Source: Alphaproteobacteria bacterium
GTDB lineage: Bacteria; Pseudomonadota; Alphaproteobacteria; Rickettsiales; UBA8987
Direction: 5' to 3'
DNA: 64,000 nt
NCBI GenBank assembly: GCA_030429625.1
Contig: JAUIFA010000004.1
Coordinates: forward strand, 1 to 64,000
Position numbers and translations under genes: made by a program. Position 1 is the first letter of the stretch. Each line of letters opens with the position of its first letter. Positions 20,548 to 29,412 of the stretch are shown piece by piece. A model generated the notes under the pieces. It saw only the letters and a program-made list of their open reading frames with translations. It made no database searches and was not told the DNA's origin.

Positions 20548-20766
20548 ATGGCAAACGGTACAGTAAAATGGTTTAATGCGACTAAAGGTTATGGCTTTAT
20601 TCAGCCCGACGACGGAAGTAATGATGTTTTTGTTCACATCAGTGAAGTAGAAAAATCAGGCTTATCTCAGCTTAATGAGGGTCAAAAAATTAGTTACGAG
20701 ATTGTAACCAATAAAGGCAAAAGCTCAGCAGCGAATCTTAAAGTTAATGATTCTGAAGCTGCCTAA
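20548..20766 (+). CDS. cspA: Cold-shock protein (CspA family)
   Basis: 72 aa, a single cold-shock domain. RNP1 ([10 protein letters not shown]) and RNP2 (DVFVHIS) are intact. It binds single-stranded RNA and DNA and acts as an RNA chaperone. A good ribosome site (GGAGAT) precedes the ATG. It has a long structured leader and is followed by a DEAD-box helicase, a common partnership for unwinding RNA in the cold. Confidence 0.95.
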   Translation: MANGTVKWFNATKGYGFIQPDDGSNDVFVHISEVEKSGLSQLNEGQKISYEIVTNKGKSSAANLKVNDSEAA

Positions 20767-20852
20767 ACGGCTCTTTAAAAAATTAAAATTATTGCAAGCA
20801 TTGTGTCCCGTTGAAATTCGGGCACGATTTGCCTTGCCATAAAGGAAATTCA

Positions 20853-22058
20853 ATGGAAAACTTTACTATGCTGGGGCTCCCTGAGCCCTTAATGCATACG
20901 CTCGCCCACATGCAGTTTAGCGTGCCCACCCCTATTCAGGCACAAGCGATTCCGCCCGCTCTTAAGGGCAGGGATATACTTGGTTCTGCACAGACGGGAA
21001 CAGGGAAAACTGCTGCATTTGGTATCCCACTGGTTACAAAACTTATGTCCAATCCTAGAGGTTGCGCATTGGTGATGACCCCAACACGGGAGTTGGCTGT
21101 TCAGGTTATCGAGCAATTACAAAGCTTGCTGGGCAAACGTTCCTCTATCAAATCAGCATTGTTGATTGGTGGCGAATCTATGCCAAAACAATTGCAACAA
21201 TTGCGCAACCGTCCGAGGTTGATTGTTGGCACACCGGGAAGAATAAACGATCACTTGACGCGTGGCAGCCTTATGCTACACGATTTCAATTTTCTGGTTT
21301 TGGATGAAACCGACAGAATGATGGATATGGGCTTTACAATTCAGATTGAAAAAATCATGAAATATCTGCCCAAACAGCGTCAAACATTATTATTCTCTGC
21401 TACATTACCAAAAAATATTGTGTCTATTTCAGAGAAATATCTCATCGACCCGCTACGTGTTTCTGTCGATGCACCATCAAGCGCTGTTGAAAAGATAAAA
21501 CAGGAAATATTACACGTGACAGACGCAGAAAAATACCAACAGCTTTTAACCCAGCTTGACGCACGCGAAGGCTCGATCATTATCTTTGTAAAAACCAAAT
21601 ATGGGGCAGAGAAAATGGCGGTTAAACTTTCTAAAGCACATTACAGTGCTGAGGCGATTCATGGCGACTTGCGTCAAAGCAAGCGTGATCGTGTCATCAG
21701 CGCTTTTCGTGACCGTAAGCACCGCATCTTAGTGGCCACAGATATTGCCGCACGTGGGTTAGACATTCCCCACATTGAGCATGTGATCAATTATGATCTT
21801 CCCCAATGCCCGGAAGATTATATTCATCGGATTGGGCGCACTGCCCGTGCCGGAGCAGAAGGTTCGGCTCTGTGTCTTATCGCACCAGCAGACAAGCGGA
21901 AATGGTCCGCCATTTACAGCTTGCTTAACCCTGGTGAAAAACCTGCCAATATGCCGCACAAAGACCACACCCACAAAAATTCTAATAAAAAGCATACGTT
22001 TAAAAGTCACAAGCGGACGCATAAAAAAAAAGCGGACGGGTATAAAAAAGCCGCCTAA
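20853..22058 (+). CDS. rhlE: DEAD-box RNA helicase (RhlE-like)
   Basis: 401 aa from the ATG at 20853, preceded by AAAGGA; the frame also opens at 20811 without a ribosome site. All helicase motifs are present: Q motif (FSVPTPIQAQAIP), SAQTGTGKTAAF, PTRELAVQ, GTPGRI, a DETD box instead of DEAD (VLDETDRMMDMGF), SAT, and HRIGRTARAG. The C-terminal 40 residues are Lys/His-rich (KDHTHKNSNKKH), typical of an RNA-binding tail. The D-E-T-D variant of motif II is unusual but keeps the catalytic D and E. The exact subgroup (RhlE versus others) is inferred. Confidence 0.85.
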   Translation: MENFTMLGLPEPLMHTLAHMQFSVPTPIQAQAIPPALKGRDILGSAQTGTGKTAAFGIPLVTKLMSNPRGCALVMTPTRELAVQVIEQLQSLLGKRSSIKSALLIGGESMPKQLQQLRNRPRLIVGTPGRINDHLTRGSLMLHDFNFLVLDETDRMMDMGFTIQIEKIMKYLPKQRQTLLFSATLPKNIVSISEKYLIDPLRVSVDAPSSAVEKIKQEILHVTDAEKYQQLLTQLDAREGSIIIFVKTKYGAEKMAVKLSKAHYSAEAIHGDLRQSKRDRVISAFRDRKHRILVATDIAARGLDIPHIEHVINYDLPQCPEDYIHRIGRTARAGAEGSALCLIAPADKRKWSAIYSLLNPGEKPANMPHKDHTHKNSNKKHTFKSHKRTHKKKADGYKKAA

Positions 22059-22179
22059 ATAAACAATTCTGTCATGATGTGTCCGTCTTAAGGCCGCTGT
22101 GATGCTGTCTGACAAACGCTTCCGCCTGTTATGTTATGTCCTTGTCAATATTGTTCATTCATAGTACAATTTGTTTATT

Positions 22180-22482
22180 ATGGACGAATATGTCTGCACA
22201 CAATGCCACTATGTTGGCCAGTTTAAGCGCAAAAAGCGCGGAAGCACCAAGACAGAAGTCATCGCTTGGTTGCTGTTTCCGTTAGGAATCCCCTATAGCC
22301 TCTGGCGTATGTGTAACAAAATTAAGGTCTGCCCTGATTGTGAGAGTGATCTTCTGGTCTCGTCCGACAGTGCCTTGGGCAAAAGAATCCTTGATAATAT
22401 GGATGCCGAGCTAACCGCAAAGCTTGCCGCCAAACAGCACCTCCCCACCCGCACACCGCGTGAGACACAGAAAAATATCTAA
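22180..22482 (+). CDS. Small zinc-ribbon protein with hydrophobic insert
   Basis: 100 aa from the ATG at 22180; a TTG at 22171 is possible. Two cysteine pairs (CTQCHYVG at residues 6-13 and CPDCESD near 47-53) flank a hydrophobic segment (VIAWLLFPLGIPYSLW), a split zinc ribbon around a membrane-associated helix. The function is unknown. The last 12 codons and 30 bases beyond the stop recur, diverged, at 48694-48760. Confidence 0.6.
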   Translation: MDEYVCTQCHYVGQFKRKKRGSTKTEVIAWLLFPLGIPYSLWRMCNKIKVCPDCESDLLVSSDSALGKRILDNMDAELTAKLAAKQHLPTRTPRETQKNI

Positions 22483-22515
22483 GTTGTTATAATATAATAG
22501 AAAAACAGTGGTGGG
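22448..22515 (+). repeat. 68-bp sequence repeated at 48694-48760 (copy A)
   Basis: It starts at CCCGCAC and ends at GTGGTGGG. It includes the 3' end of the zinc-ribbon gene and an A/T-rich tail with TATAATATAATAG. The second copy differs at a handful of positions and by one small gap. In this copy the region is coding up to 22482. Confidence 0.7.
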
Positions 22516-22770
22516 GCAGTTAATTACTTGATCACCTAGCCATCCGTTTCCCTGATAACCCCTTATTTACAGGGTAATTTTAGAAAATAACAGGGAAATA
22601 GTAGGAAAATTAAAACTTAGCTCTCAGCTGTAGCCATATGTATGTTTTCTGCGTATTAGTAGCAAAAGTATCTGCATCATAATTTGTTATTTCAGCATAA
22701 CAGAATAAAGGACATGCGGTGATTCTTTATGGCTAAGCCCTATTCAGTATAAAAAATAAAATCCAAGAAT

Positions 22771-22784
22771 GTGACCTAAATCAA
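22771..22784. promoter_or_regulatory. FNR-like box upstream of nrdD
   Basis: GTGAC-CTAA-ATCAA against the consensus TTGAT-N4-ATCAA. The right half is perfect and the left half matches three of five bases. It lies 82 bases before the nrdD start, a sensible place for anaerobic activation. Confidence 0.5.
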
Positions 22785-22805
22785 TTTTCTGAACGAAAAT
22801 ATATT

Positions 22806-22821
22806 ATACAACATATAGGGT
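22806..22821. promoter_or_regulatory. NrdR box 1 upstream of nrdD
   Basis: ATACAACATATAGGGT fits acaCwAtATaTwGtgt at 13 of 16 positions by my count, including the C and G anchors. It is placed exactly 31 bp before box 2. Confidence 0.6.
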
Positions 22822-22836
22822 TAATTATAAGGAAAC

Positions 22837-22852
22837 ATACTATATATAGTTA
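22837..22852. promoter_or_regulatory. NrdR box 2 upstream of nrdD
   Basis: ATACTATATATAGTTA contains the full CTATATATAG core of the NrdR consensus. It lies 15 bp after box 1 and 13 bases before the nrdD start, next to the ribosome site. Tandem NrdR boxes at this spacing are the family's usual operator, so repression by (d)ATP-bound NrdR is predicted. Confidence 0.7.
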
Positions 22853-22865
22853 TAAGGAGGAAAAT

Positions 22866-25073
22866 ATGACAATTATTCAAAGCAACGCCACACAGCCCAG
22901 CACTGTTTCGCCAGCCTTTCTTTTGCCTGAAGGAATACAACAAAAACTACACAAAGCCTTTAGCGCGTCGGGTGCGGCATTTTCCTCCGATTTTTATGCA
23001 TCTTTGGCTTTAACTCTGCAAGAAAAATCTCCAAAAAATGAGCGGGAATGTGCGGACATTGTAGAGCAGGAATTAGCTCGGGCAGAGTTATTCGATGTAC
23101 TGAAGCGTTTCCTTCTGCTTGAAGACGACACGGCCATTGAAGGTCATCGGGACACCATTGTTAGCAGCAAAGAAACCGTAGAGGAATATATCAATAAAGT
23201 GGACTGGCGGATTAATGCCAATGCCAATGTTGGCTACAGTAATGCTGGCTTGATCAACCAGACAGCGGGGAAAATCATTGCTAATTATTGGCTCGATTCC
23301 GTGTATTCAGAAGAGGAGGGAGATGCGCACCGCCGAGCGGATCTTCATATTCATGATCTGGATTGCTTAACAGGTTACTGTGCCGGATGGAGCTTGCGCC
23401 AATTACTGGATGAAGGCTTCAATGGTGTGCCGGGACGTGTTTCCAGCCGTGCTCCTAACCATTTGAATGAGGCACTGGGACAAATGGCCAATTTCCTCGG
23501 TATTTTGCAATCTGAGTGGGCGGGCGCTCAAGCATTTAGCTCCTTTGATACCTATCTTGCGCCTTATGTGTTTAAGGACAATATGTCATTCTCTGATGTA
23601 AAAAAAGCAATACGGCGTTTTGTCTATAATCTCAACGTACCGGCTCGTTGGGGGCAATCTCCGTTTACTAATGTTACTCTTGATTTCACGGTGCCTAAAG
23701 ATTTACGTGACCAGTTCCCTAGTCGCAATTGCCGCCACCTGTTTGAGAAAATAGACGATGAAGACGTGTTGGCACGTATCCGTGCACGAGGGGTTCAGGA
23801 TCCCGCAGCACTTACCTATAAAGATTTTCAGCCTGAAATTGAACTTATAGACATTGCCTTTTATGAAGTGCTGACCGAAGGAGATAGCCACCAACAACCT
23901 TTCACCTTCCCGATTCCGACAGTTAACATTACCGAAGATTTTAACTGGAACAGCCCAGCGGCCGAAGCCTTGTTTGAAAATACGGCTAAAGTAGGCAATT
24001 CATATTTCCAGAATTTTATTGGCAGTCAATACATTGAAGATGAAGAAGGCAATAGAGTACCCAATCCTGAAGCTTATGCTCCAGATGCTGTCCGCAGTAT
24101 GTGTTGTCGATTGCAGCTGGACTTGCGCGAATTACTTAAGCGAGGCAACGGCCTGTTCGGTTCAGCAGAGATGACCGGTTCTATCGGTGTGGTGACCATT
24201 AATATGGCACGGCTTGGCTACCGCTTTAAAGGCGATAAGAAAGGGATTTACAGAGAACTTACCCGTCTGATGGACATTGCCAAATCAACCTTGGAGAAAA
24301 AGCGGGTCTTCGTACAGGAAATGTATAATCGTGGGCTATTTCCGTATACACGTCGCTATCTGCGAGGTTTCCAGAACCATTTTAGTACGATCGGGGTCAA
24401 TGGGATGAATGAAATGTTGGCCAATTTCAACGGTGGCATTTACGATATCAGTAAAGCTGAGGGTGTAGAATTTTGTTCAGAAATTTTAGAATTTGTGCGC
24501 AATCGTATGAAACAATATCAAGAAGAAACCGGAAATCTGTATAATCTGGAGGCCACTCCTGCGGAAGGAACCACCTACCGTTTTGCTAAGGAAGATAAGA
24601 AACGCTATCCTGGTATTGCGCAAGCTGGGCAGGGCGAAAATATCTACTATACCAACAGTAGCCAGCTGCCTGTTGATTTCACGGATGATCCTTTCTATGC
24701 CTTGGAAAAACAGGATAAGCTACAGTGTAAATATACCGGCGGAACAGTTCTGCATCTCTATATGAATGAAAAAATTCATTCCGGTGAGGCATGTGCCCGT
24801 TTTGTTAAAAGCGTGATTCAAAATTATAAATTGCCTTATATTACGGTGACCCCTGTCTTTTCTGTGTGTGAAGAACATGGGTATTTAGCTGGAGAACAAC
24901 CAAAATGCCCAAAATGTGAGAAGGAAACATTGGTTTGGACACGCGTCATGGGCTATCATCGTCCGGTTTCTAGCTTCAATCGTGGTAAAAAAGGTGAACA
25001 TACGCAGCGTAAACATTTCCGTGAAGACGCAGCACATCTTCCACTGTTTGAAAAAGGAGAATGTTGCCATTAA
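22866..25073 (+). CDS. nrdD: Anaerobic ribonucleoside-triphosphate reductase
   Basis: 735 aa. Class III reductase making dNTPs without oxygen, using a glycyl radical. The C-terminus has the CxxC pairs of the zinc site (CEEHGY, CPKCE) and the glycyl radical segment RVMGYHRPV near residue 697. VGYSNAGLINQTAG near 120 and ETGNLYNLEATPAEGTTYR near 555 are typical of the family. The first 90 residues resemble an ATP-cone (ECADIVEQEL) but lack an obvious VxKRDG start. It is directly followed by nrdG with no gap. Control by NrdR and an FNR-type factor is suggested by the upstream boxes. Confidence 0.93.
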   Translation: MTIIQSNATQPSTVSPAFLLPEGIQQKLHKAFSASGAAFSSDFYASLALTLQEKSPKNERECADIVEQELARAELFDVLKRFLLLEDDTAIEGHRDTIVSSKETVEEYINKVDWRINANANVGYSNAGLINQTAGKIIANYWLDSVYSEEEGDAHRRADLHIHDLDCLTGYCAGWSLRQLLDEGFNGVPGRVSSRAPNHLNEALGQMANFLGILQSEWAGAQAFSSFDTYLAPYVFKDNMSFSDVKKAIRRFVYNLNVPARWGQSPFTNVTLDFTVPKDLRDQFPSRNCRHLFEKIDDEDVLARIRARGVQDPAALTYKDFQPEIELIDIAFYEVLTEGDSHQQPFTFPIPTVNITEDFNWNSPAAEALFENTAKVGNSYFQNFIGSQYIEDEEGNRVPNPEAYAPDAVRSMCCRLQLDLRELLKRGNGLFGSAEMTGSIGVVTINMARLGYRFKGDKKGIYRELTRLMDIAKSTLEKKRVFVQEMYNRGLFPYTRRYLRGFQNHFSTIGVNGMNEMLANFNGGIYDISKAEGVEFCSEILEFVRNRMKQYQEETGNLYNLEATPAEGTTYRFAKEDKKRYPGIAQAGQGENIYYTNSSQLPVDFTDDPFYALEKQDKLQCKYTGGTVLHLYMNEKIHSGEACARFVKSVIQNYKLPYITVTPVFSVCEEHGYLAGEQPKCPKCEKETLVWTRVMGYHRPVSSFNRGKKGEHTQRKHFREDAAHLPLFEKGECCH

Positions 25074-25760
25074 ATGAAGTTACCCATTTGCGACATCACT
25101 TCCTTTACGCTTCAGGATTTTCCTAACCATACTGCCTGTATCTTATGGTTTGGGGGGTGTAATATGCGGTGCTCCTACTGCCATAACCCTGAACTTGTTT
25201 TGGGAAAGAAAAAGCTTCTGCCATGGCAGGATATTCAACAATTTTTAAAGGAGCGACAGAAACTGCTTGATGGCGTAGTATTTTCTGGAGGGGAGTGTAC
25301 GTTGTCTCCCGAATTGCCCGAGTTGATAAAATATGTTCGAGAACTTGGTTATAAGGTCAAGCTAGACACTAACGGATTGCGTCCGGAGATATTGGATCTT
25401 CTGCTCACCGATCAACAGCTGGATTACGTTGCATTGGACTACAAAGCACCACGTGATAAATTTAAAGAGATAACGGGGAAATCACAGTTTGATATGTTTA
25501 GGAAAAGTCTTGAGATGTTGTGCACGAACGATGTGCCGTTTGAGGTGCGTACAACCGTGCACACAGGATTGATGGACGAAAAGGATATCAAGGTTATTAT
25601 GGCCGATTTGGAGCATCTGGGTTTTAACGGCAACTACTATCTTCAGAATTTCCAGCCAGCACCTTCCACACTGCGTCCACTGCCAGAACAGTTGCGTAAA
25701 CTGGATATTCATGCCCTACCTTCTTCTAAAGCCTTTACCGTACATACACGAAATTTTTAG
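25074..25760 (+). CDS. nrdG: Anaerobic RNR activating enzyme (radical SAM)
   Basis: 228 aa. The radical-SAM cluster motif CNMRCSYC at residues 29-36 is followed by SGGECTLSPEL, which binds SAM. It generates the glycyl radical on NrdD. The ATG directly abuts the nrdD stop (TAA-ATG), so both come from one transcript. The family form with the N-terminal ITSFTLQDFPNHTACILWFGGC is the longer, PflA-like NrdG type. Confidence 0.92.
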   Translation: MKLPICDITSFTLQDFPNHTACILWFGGCNMRCSYCHNPELVLGKKKLLPWQDIQQFLKERQKLLDGVVFSGGECTLSPELPELIKYVRELGYKVKLDTNGLRPEILDLLLTDQQLDYVALDYKAPRDKFKEITGKSQFDMFRKSLEMLCTNDVPFEVRTTVHTGLMDEKDIKVIMADLEHLGFNGNYYLQNFQPAPSTLRPLPEQLRKLDIHALPSSKAFTVHTRNF

Positions 25761-25782
25761 TTTTTAATTAAATCAGCAGTCT

Positions 25783-26484
25783 TTATCCTTTAGGAAGGTT
25801 ACACCAATTATCTAGCAATGAATAAAGAGCATGACTCGTATGGATTGATCTTGATTTTTCTTGAATGATCTTTGTAGCTTGTACCCACCTTCCTTCAGCC
25901 AAATTCTTCCCACAAGCTTTTAAAATAGCGGCGAGGGCAGCTTCATCCATTTCAAGATGAAATTGTAGCCCCAACACACGGTCACGGTATAAAAATGCTT
26001 GATGATCACAGGCGGCACTTCTCATAAGATGGAGTGCATCTTCCGGTATCTCAAAACGGTCACTGTGCCAATGAAAAACATCCATCTCTCTATTGACTCC
26101 TCTAAGAATAGGGTGATTTTCCGCCTGATCTGTTACGGTCACGGGAAACCACCCTATTTCCTTATATTTATGTGGCAAAACACAAGAACCAAGGCTCGAT
26201 GCGATTAGTTGTGCTCCAAGACAAACCCCAAGCACAAGCTTTCCCGCCTCAATCGCATCACGGATATGCTGTTTTTCTGTTCTAAGCCATGGATATTCTG
26301 TTTCATCATTTGCCCCCATCGGTCCACCCATCACAATCAGCGCGTCATAATCTGCAAGATTAGGGAACATAGGTGATGGCAGGTAAAAGGCTGTCTTCTT
26401 AAATGTATGATTACGTTTTTCTATCCATCCCTGAATCATGCCAAGCCCTTCAAACGGCACATGCTCAAAACTATGAATGTGCAT
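25783..26484 (-). CDS. Class I glutamine amidotransferase-like protein
   Basis: 233 aa. A stand-alone GATase1 domain with MGGPMGANDE near residue 52, the nucleophile elbow VLGVCLGAQLIA near 84-95, and the His-Glu of the triad in LQFHLEMDEAAL near 172-183. It resembles the GMP-synthase-like amidotransferase group, whose substrates are mostly unknown. It lies 72 bases downstream of ubiV on the same strand and convergent to nrdG, so it may be the last gene of the nar-ubi transcript or independent. Confidence 0.8.
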   Translation of the reverse strand: MHIHSFEHVPFEGLGMIQGWIEKRNHTFKKTAFYLPSPMFPNLADYDALIVMGGPMGANDETEYPWLRTEKQHIRDAIEAGKLVLGVCLGAQLIASSLGSCVLPHKYKEIGWFPVTVTDQAENHPILRGVNREMDVFHWHSDRFEIPEDALHLMRSAACDHQAFLYRDRVLGLQFHLEMDEAALAAILKACGKNLAEGRWVQATKIIQEKSRSIHTSHALYSLLDNWCNLPKG

Positions 26485-26556
26485 AACAGATCTCTCTCAC
26501 AGATAAAGTAAATGTCGCATAACCAATCATACTCAACCTTTAAAATGATTTTTTAT

Positions 26557-27456
26557 TCATGCAACTTTCCTGATTCCCTCTTTTCGATGATAGAAGCCAT
26601 TGGCAAATTCTACTCCCGGCAATCGGGTTGCAAGCTGTTTTTCGGCATCTTTTATCTCAACTTCCCCATCGAGAACCTGTCGAAAAAGATTACTTATAGC
26701 CACCATATCAGTAGAATGAGGTGATAATCTGAAATGTGTAATGCCGTGTTGTTGCAACTGGCTGATTTCATTTATTAGGTTTAAATATGGATAGGACATG
26801 GTTTGGATGCCGTTAACTGCCAAGAAGGGTTGATTTTCTAGAGTATGGAGCGCCATACCGTCGGGATCTTTTTCACAGACAAACTGACATGTATCTTTTC
26901 GCAAACCGTACGCACGTGCATGGTAGCAACGTGCTGAAAGGGCCAAAGGCATACGACCAAATACCTGAACTTCGAGAGTAACATTATGTGGTGCCGCGTT
27001 TTTACTAAGAACCGAAATAGCGTGTGCGGGAAGCTCTACGGGTAGAGTAATGTGCTGTGCGCCTTTGCGCACCAAAAAAGCAAGACTGTCTTCATTATAA
27101 GTATTAAACAACTGCCCAACATAGAATTTTCTATCCTCCAAATAGCTTAATGCCGATACATCATTTATTTCAATCATTAAATTTTCTTCGGCGGTTATGC
27201 TCTTGACTACTTTAATGTCCTGCGTACTCATCACCTCAGCAAGAGTGGACAGCACCACTTCTTTTCCTGAATTTAGCAATCGTTCGATAACCTCCGGATA
27301 GAAATTTTGGAAGAGAGGGTAACGTTTAGAACAGACAACCTCGCCAATATACACTCGGTCAATGGGTGCTTCGTCTGCGATATGGAAGTAAAAATCTCGC
27401 CAGTGCTCCGGCTGCCAATTAAAGAGTACAGGCCCTAATGTTAAAGATGTTGTCAT
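26557..27456 (-). CDS. ubiV: UbiV, O2-independent ubiquinone synthesis (U32 family)
   Basis: 299 aa. A U32 peptidase-like protein with the pattern of UbiV/YhbV: DRVYIGEVVCSKRYPL near 34-49, the cysteines in ALSARCYHARAYGLRKDTCQFVC near 171-195, which would bind a 4Fe-4S cluster, and LRLSPHSTDM-like residues near the end. UbiU and UbiV together hydroxylate the ubiquinone ring without oxygen. Its start is three bases after the ubiU stop. Confidence 0.88.
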   Translation of the reverse strand: MTTSLTLGPVLFNWQPEHWRDFYFHIADEAPIDRVYIGEVVCSKRYPLFQNFYPEVIERLLNSGKEVVLSTLAEVMSTQDIKVVKSITAEENLMIEINDVSALSYLEDRKFYVGQLFNTYNEDSLAFLVRKGAQHITLPVELPAHAISVLSKNAAPHNVTLEVQVFGRMPLALSARCYHARAYGLRKDTCQFVCEKDPDGMALHTLENQPFLAVNGIQTMSYPYLNLINEISQLQQHGITHFRLSPHSTDMVAISNLFRQVLDGEVEIKDAEKQLATRLPGVEFANGFYHRKEGIRKVA

Positions 27457-27459
27457 GCA

Positions 27460-28470
27460 TTACCTCCATGATTTTCCGGCAAAAGCGCCTTGTGTTTCTT
27501 TTTGCCCTTCCGTGAGTGCCAATAAGCCGGAAATATCTGGCTCTTCACCCGCCATATAGGCATCTACTGCCTGACGAAAAGAGGACACAACATCCCTGAT
27601 ATAGGCGCGGGAACGTTGGCGTCCTTCAATTTTAAGTGCCGTCACCCCAGCACGTATTAAGTCTGGTAGTAATCGGGTCAGGTTAAGGCTTACAGGCTCC
27701 TCAAACGCATAATAATTTTGTTTCACAGAGCAGTTATAACGTCCTTTACAGATCGTAGGGTAACCGGCATTCTCACTGCAGCTGAAGCAATCAACCGTAT
27801 AGTCCCCTAATAGGCTTTTCATATTGCCGGAACTGTCTTTTTCATAATGGACATATTCTGCCGGAGAACATACGCCATCCATGTTGGTAGACTTGCCGGT
27901 CACATAAGCAGAAAGACTACATCGCCCTTCTGCCATCAAACCAATATTGCCAAAAATGAAGGCTTCAATTTCACAAGGAATAACATCATGCACGGCTTTT
28001 ATTTCAGCCACCGTTAGGATGCGGGGAAGCACTACCCGTTTCACCCCAAACTCTTTACAATAATAACGAATAGCCTCGGGTGAACATGCCCCCGCTTGCA
28101 CCGATAAATGCAGACGTAAATCTGGATATTGCGCCGACACATAATCGGCCATGCCAATATCAGCAACAATAACCGCATCTGCCCCACAGGTGGCTGCATG
28201 TTCTACGGACTGTTTCCATAAATCTGTTTTGCCCGCAGGTGGAAAAGAATTAATTGCTGTAAGAATCTTTGCATTATGGTCATGCACATAATCGGCAGCT
28301 TGTTGCATTTCATCAAACGTAAAATTAAGCCCGGGAAAATTGCGTGCATTTGTGGGCCCTTGAAAACCACAGTAAACTGCATCTGCTCCTGCATCTATCG
28401 CCGTACGCAATCCAGCAGGTGTTCCTGCGGGGCACACCAATTCAGGGGCGCATAAAGGTTCTTTGCTCAT
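27460..28470 (-). CDS. ubiU: UbiU, O2-independent ubiquinone synthesis (U32 family)
   Basis: 336 aa. The U32 start ELVCPAGTPAGLRTAIDAGADAVYCG is at about residues 10-35. EAFIFGNIGLMAEGRCSLSAY holds one conserved Cys; CFSCSENAGYPTICKGRYNC near 233-252 supplies others for a 4Fe-4S cluster. Partner of UbiV. The start overlaps the ubiT stop (ATGA). Related U32 proteins act on RNA (RlhA, TrhP) or proteins, but the ubiT-ubiU-ubiV order makes the quinone role firm. Confidence 0.9.
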   Translation of the reverse strand: MSKEPLCAPELVCPAGTPAGLRTAIDAGADAVYCGFQGPTNARNFPGLNFTFDEMQQAADYVHDHNAKILTAINSFPPAGKTDLWKQSVEHAATCGADAVIVADIGMADYVSAQYPDLRLHLSVQAGACSPEAIRYYCKEFGVKRVVLPRILTVAEIKAVHDVIPCEIEAFIFGNIGLMAEGRCSLSAYVTGKSTNMDGVCSPAEYVHYEKDSSGNMKSLLGDYTVDCFSCSENAGYPTICKGRYNCSVKQNYYAFEEPVSLNLTRLLPDLIRAGVTALKIEGRQRSRAYIRDVVSSFRQAVDAYMAGEEPDISGLLALTEGQKETQGAFAGKSWR

Positions 28471-28967
28471 CGACCACTCCTTCTTTTTTCCCTTATAACC
28501 AATAATTTTTTAATAGGCATTGCAAACATGCCTACAGACAATAGTATCTCCTCTAATAGAGAGTGATCCATGTTGTCCAATGCATTTCTCAGCGCTACCA
28601 CTGCTCCTGTATCTCCCTCAATACAGAGAGCTCGGCTGAAAAATAATGCGTCCCCGTCACTGTCCCCCTTTGCCATATCTAATAATGTTGAAAAACTACC
28701 CGATATACGCACGTCGTAGCTATCGGACTCCTTACATGTAAGAAGTATCCGTAGCCTAGGTTTTTCAGTACGAGGTTCTAGTAAGAATGCTAACGGAAGG
28801 TTCGTAGGATTAATAAAGAAACGCTTATTAGCATGTTCCCCAAGCCGTGCAAAAAACTGCGGCTGCTGTTTGACAATATTACACACCATTCGAGACAGAA
28901 GAAGCTCTATCGGCAGCAAAGCAGGAGAAGCAAGATGGGCAGGTAGAAAATGATTCACTGAACTCAT
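28467..28967 (-). CDS. ubiT: UbiT, SCP2-type lipid carrier for O2-independent ubiquinone synthesis
   Basis: 166 aa. An SCP2-like domain (about residues 40-140) with LRILLTCKESDSYDVRISGSF and GDSDGDALFFSRALCIEGDTGAVVALRNALD, the last closely matching the UbiT/YhbT signature. It binds polyprenyl intermediates for UbiU/UbiV. It overlaps ubiU by four bases and begins two bases after the globin gene, within the nar transcript. Confidence 0.87.
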   Translation of the reverse strand: MSSVNHFLPAHLASPALLPIELLLSRMVCNIVKQQPQFFARLGEHANKRFFINPTNLPLAFLLEPRTEKPRLRILLTCKESDSYDVRISGSFSTLLDMAKGDSDGDALFFSRALCIEGDTGAVVALRNALDNMDHSLLEEILLSVGMFAMPIKKLLVIREKRRSGR

Positions 28968-28969
28968 TA

Positions 28970-29401
28970 TTATTTATCCTCTTTGTTATATTGGGAAATC
29001 ATAAATTCTATGGTTGGCTTTAGTACATCCTTCCACGCCTCTCCTAACGCATGTGAATATTTGGGATCGTGCTTGCTGACCGTTTGTATCATACATTCCA
29101 ACCAGATAGGGTAGAGGTCTGGCCTGATATTATAATGGTCTATAGAATGTGAAGAGGCGATGTTCGCCATAAGTACTTTGACAAGATGAACAGATGGCTC
29201 CTTGGCAAATAAAATTGCTGATTTTAATGCAGATTTGAGAAGGTACCGTTGACGATACCAGTCTGTTTGTTCAAACATGGCAGAGATTTCATCCGATTGA
29301 GATAAAAAACTTCTATAAAAATCTTCAAAGAAAGCCTCATCTTTACAACAACGCGAATAGCTGTCACTTACCTGCTGAATCTGCGTTCTCAAGTTAGGCA
29401 T
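28970..29401 (-). CDS. Single-domain globin
   Basis: 143 aa. The globin fold is recognisable: FFEDFYRSFLSQSDEISAMF for helices A-C, DWYRQRYLLKSAL, a probable proximal His in ASSHSIDHYNI (near residue 83), the LYPIWLECMI G-helix and a final AWKDVLKPTIEFMISQY. Such short haemoglobins bind O2 or NO. The location between narI-side genes and ubiTUV suggests NO protection or redox sensing during nitrate respiration, which is inference. Confidence 0.8.
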   Translation of the reverse strand: MPNLRTQIQQVSDSYSRCCKDEAFFEDFYRSFLSQSDEISAMFEQTDWYRQRYLLKSALKSAILFAKEPSVHLVKVLMANIASSHSIDHYNIRPDLYPIWLECMIQTVSKHDPKYSHALGEAWKDVLKPTIEFMISQYNKEDK

Positions 29402-29412
29402 TTTACTCCTTT

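Larger units (their letters stand above)
22483..22865. other. nrdD upstream region
   Basis: 383 bases without a gene. The first 33 bases belong to the repeat. The last 100 bases hold an FNR-like box and two NrdR boxes, listed separately, then an AAGGAGG ribosome site at 22854-22860. Between 22520 and 22760 I see only A/T-rich sequence. Confidence 0.6.

Noticed and set aside
20803-20825. Hairpin GTGTCCCG/CGGGCAC between cspA and the helicase as a terminator
   Set aside because: It has a bulged stem and no T-run after it; at most a processing or attenuation element.
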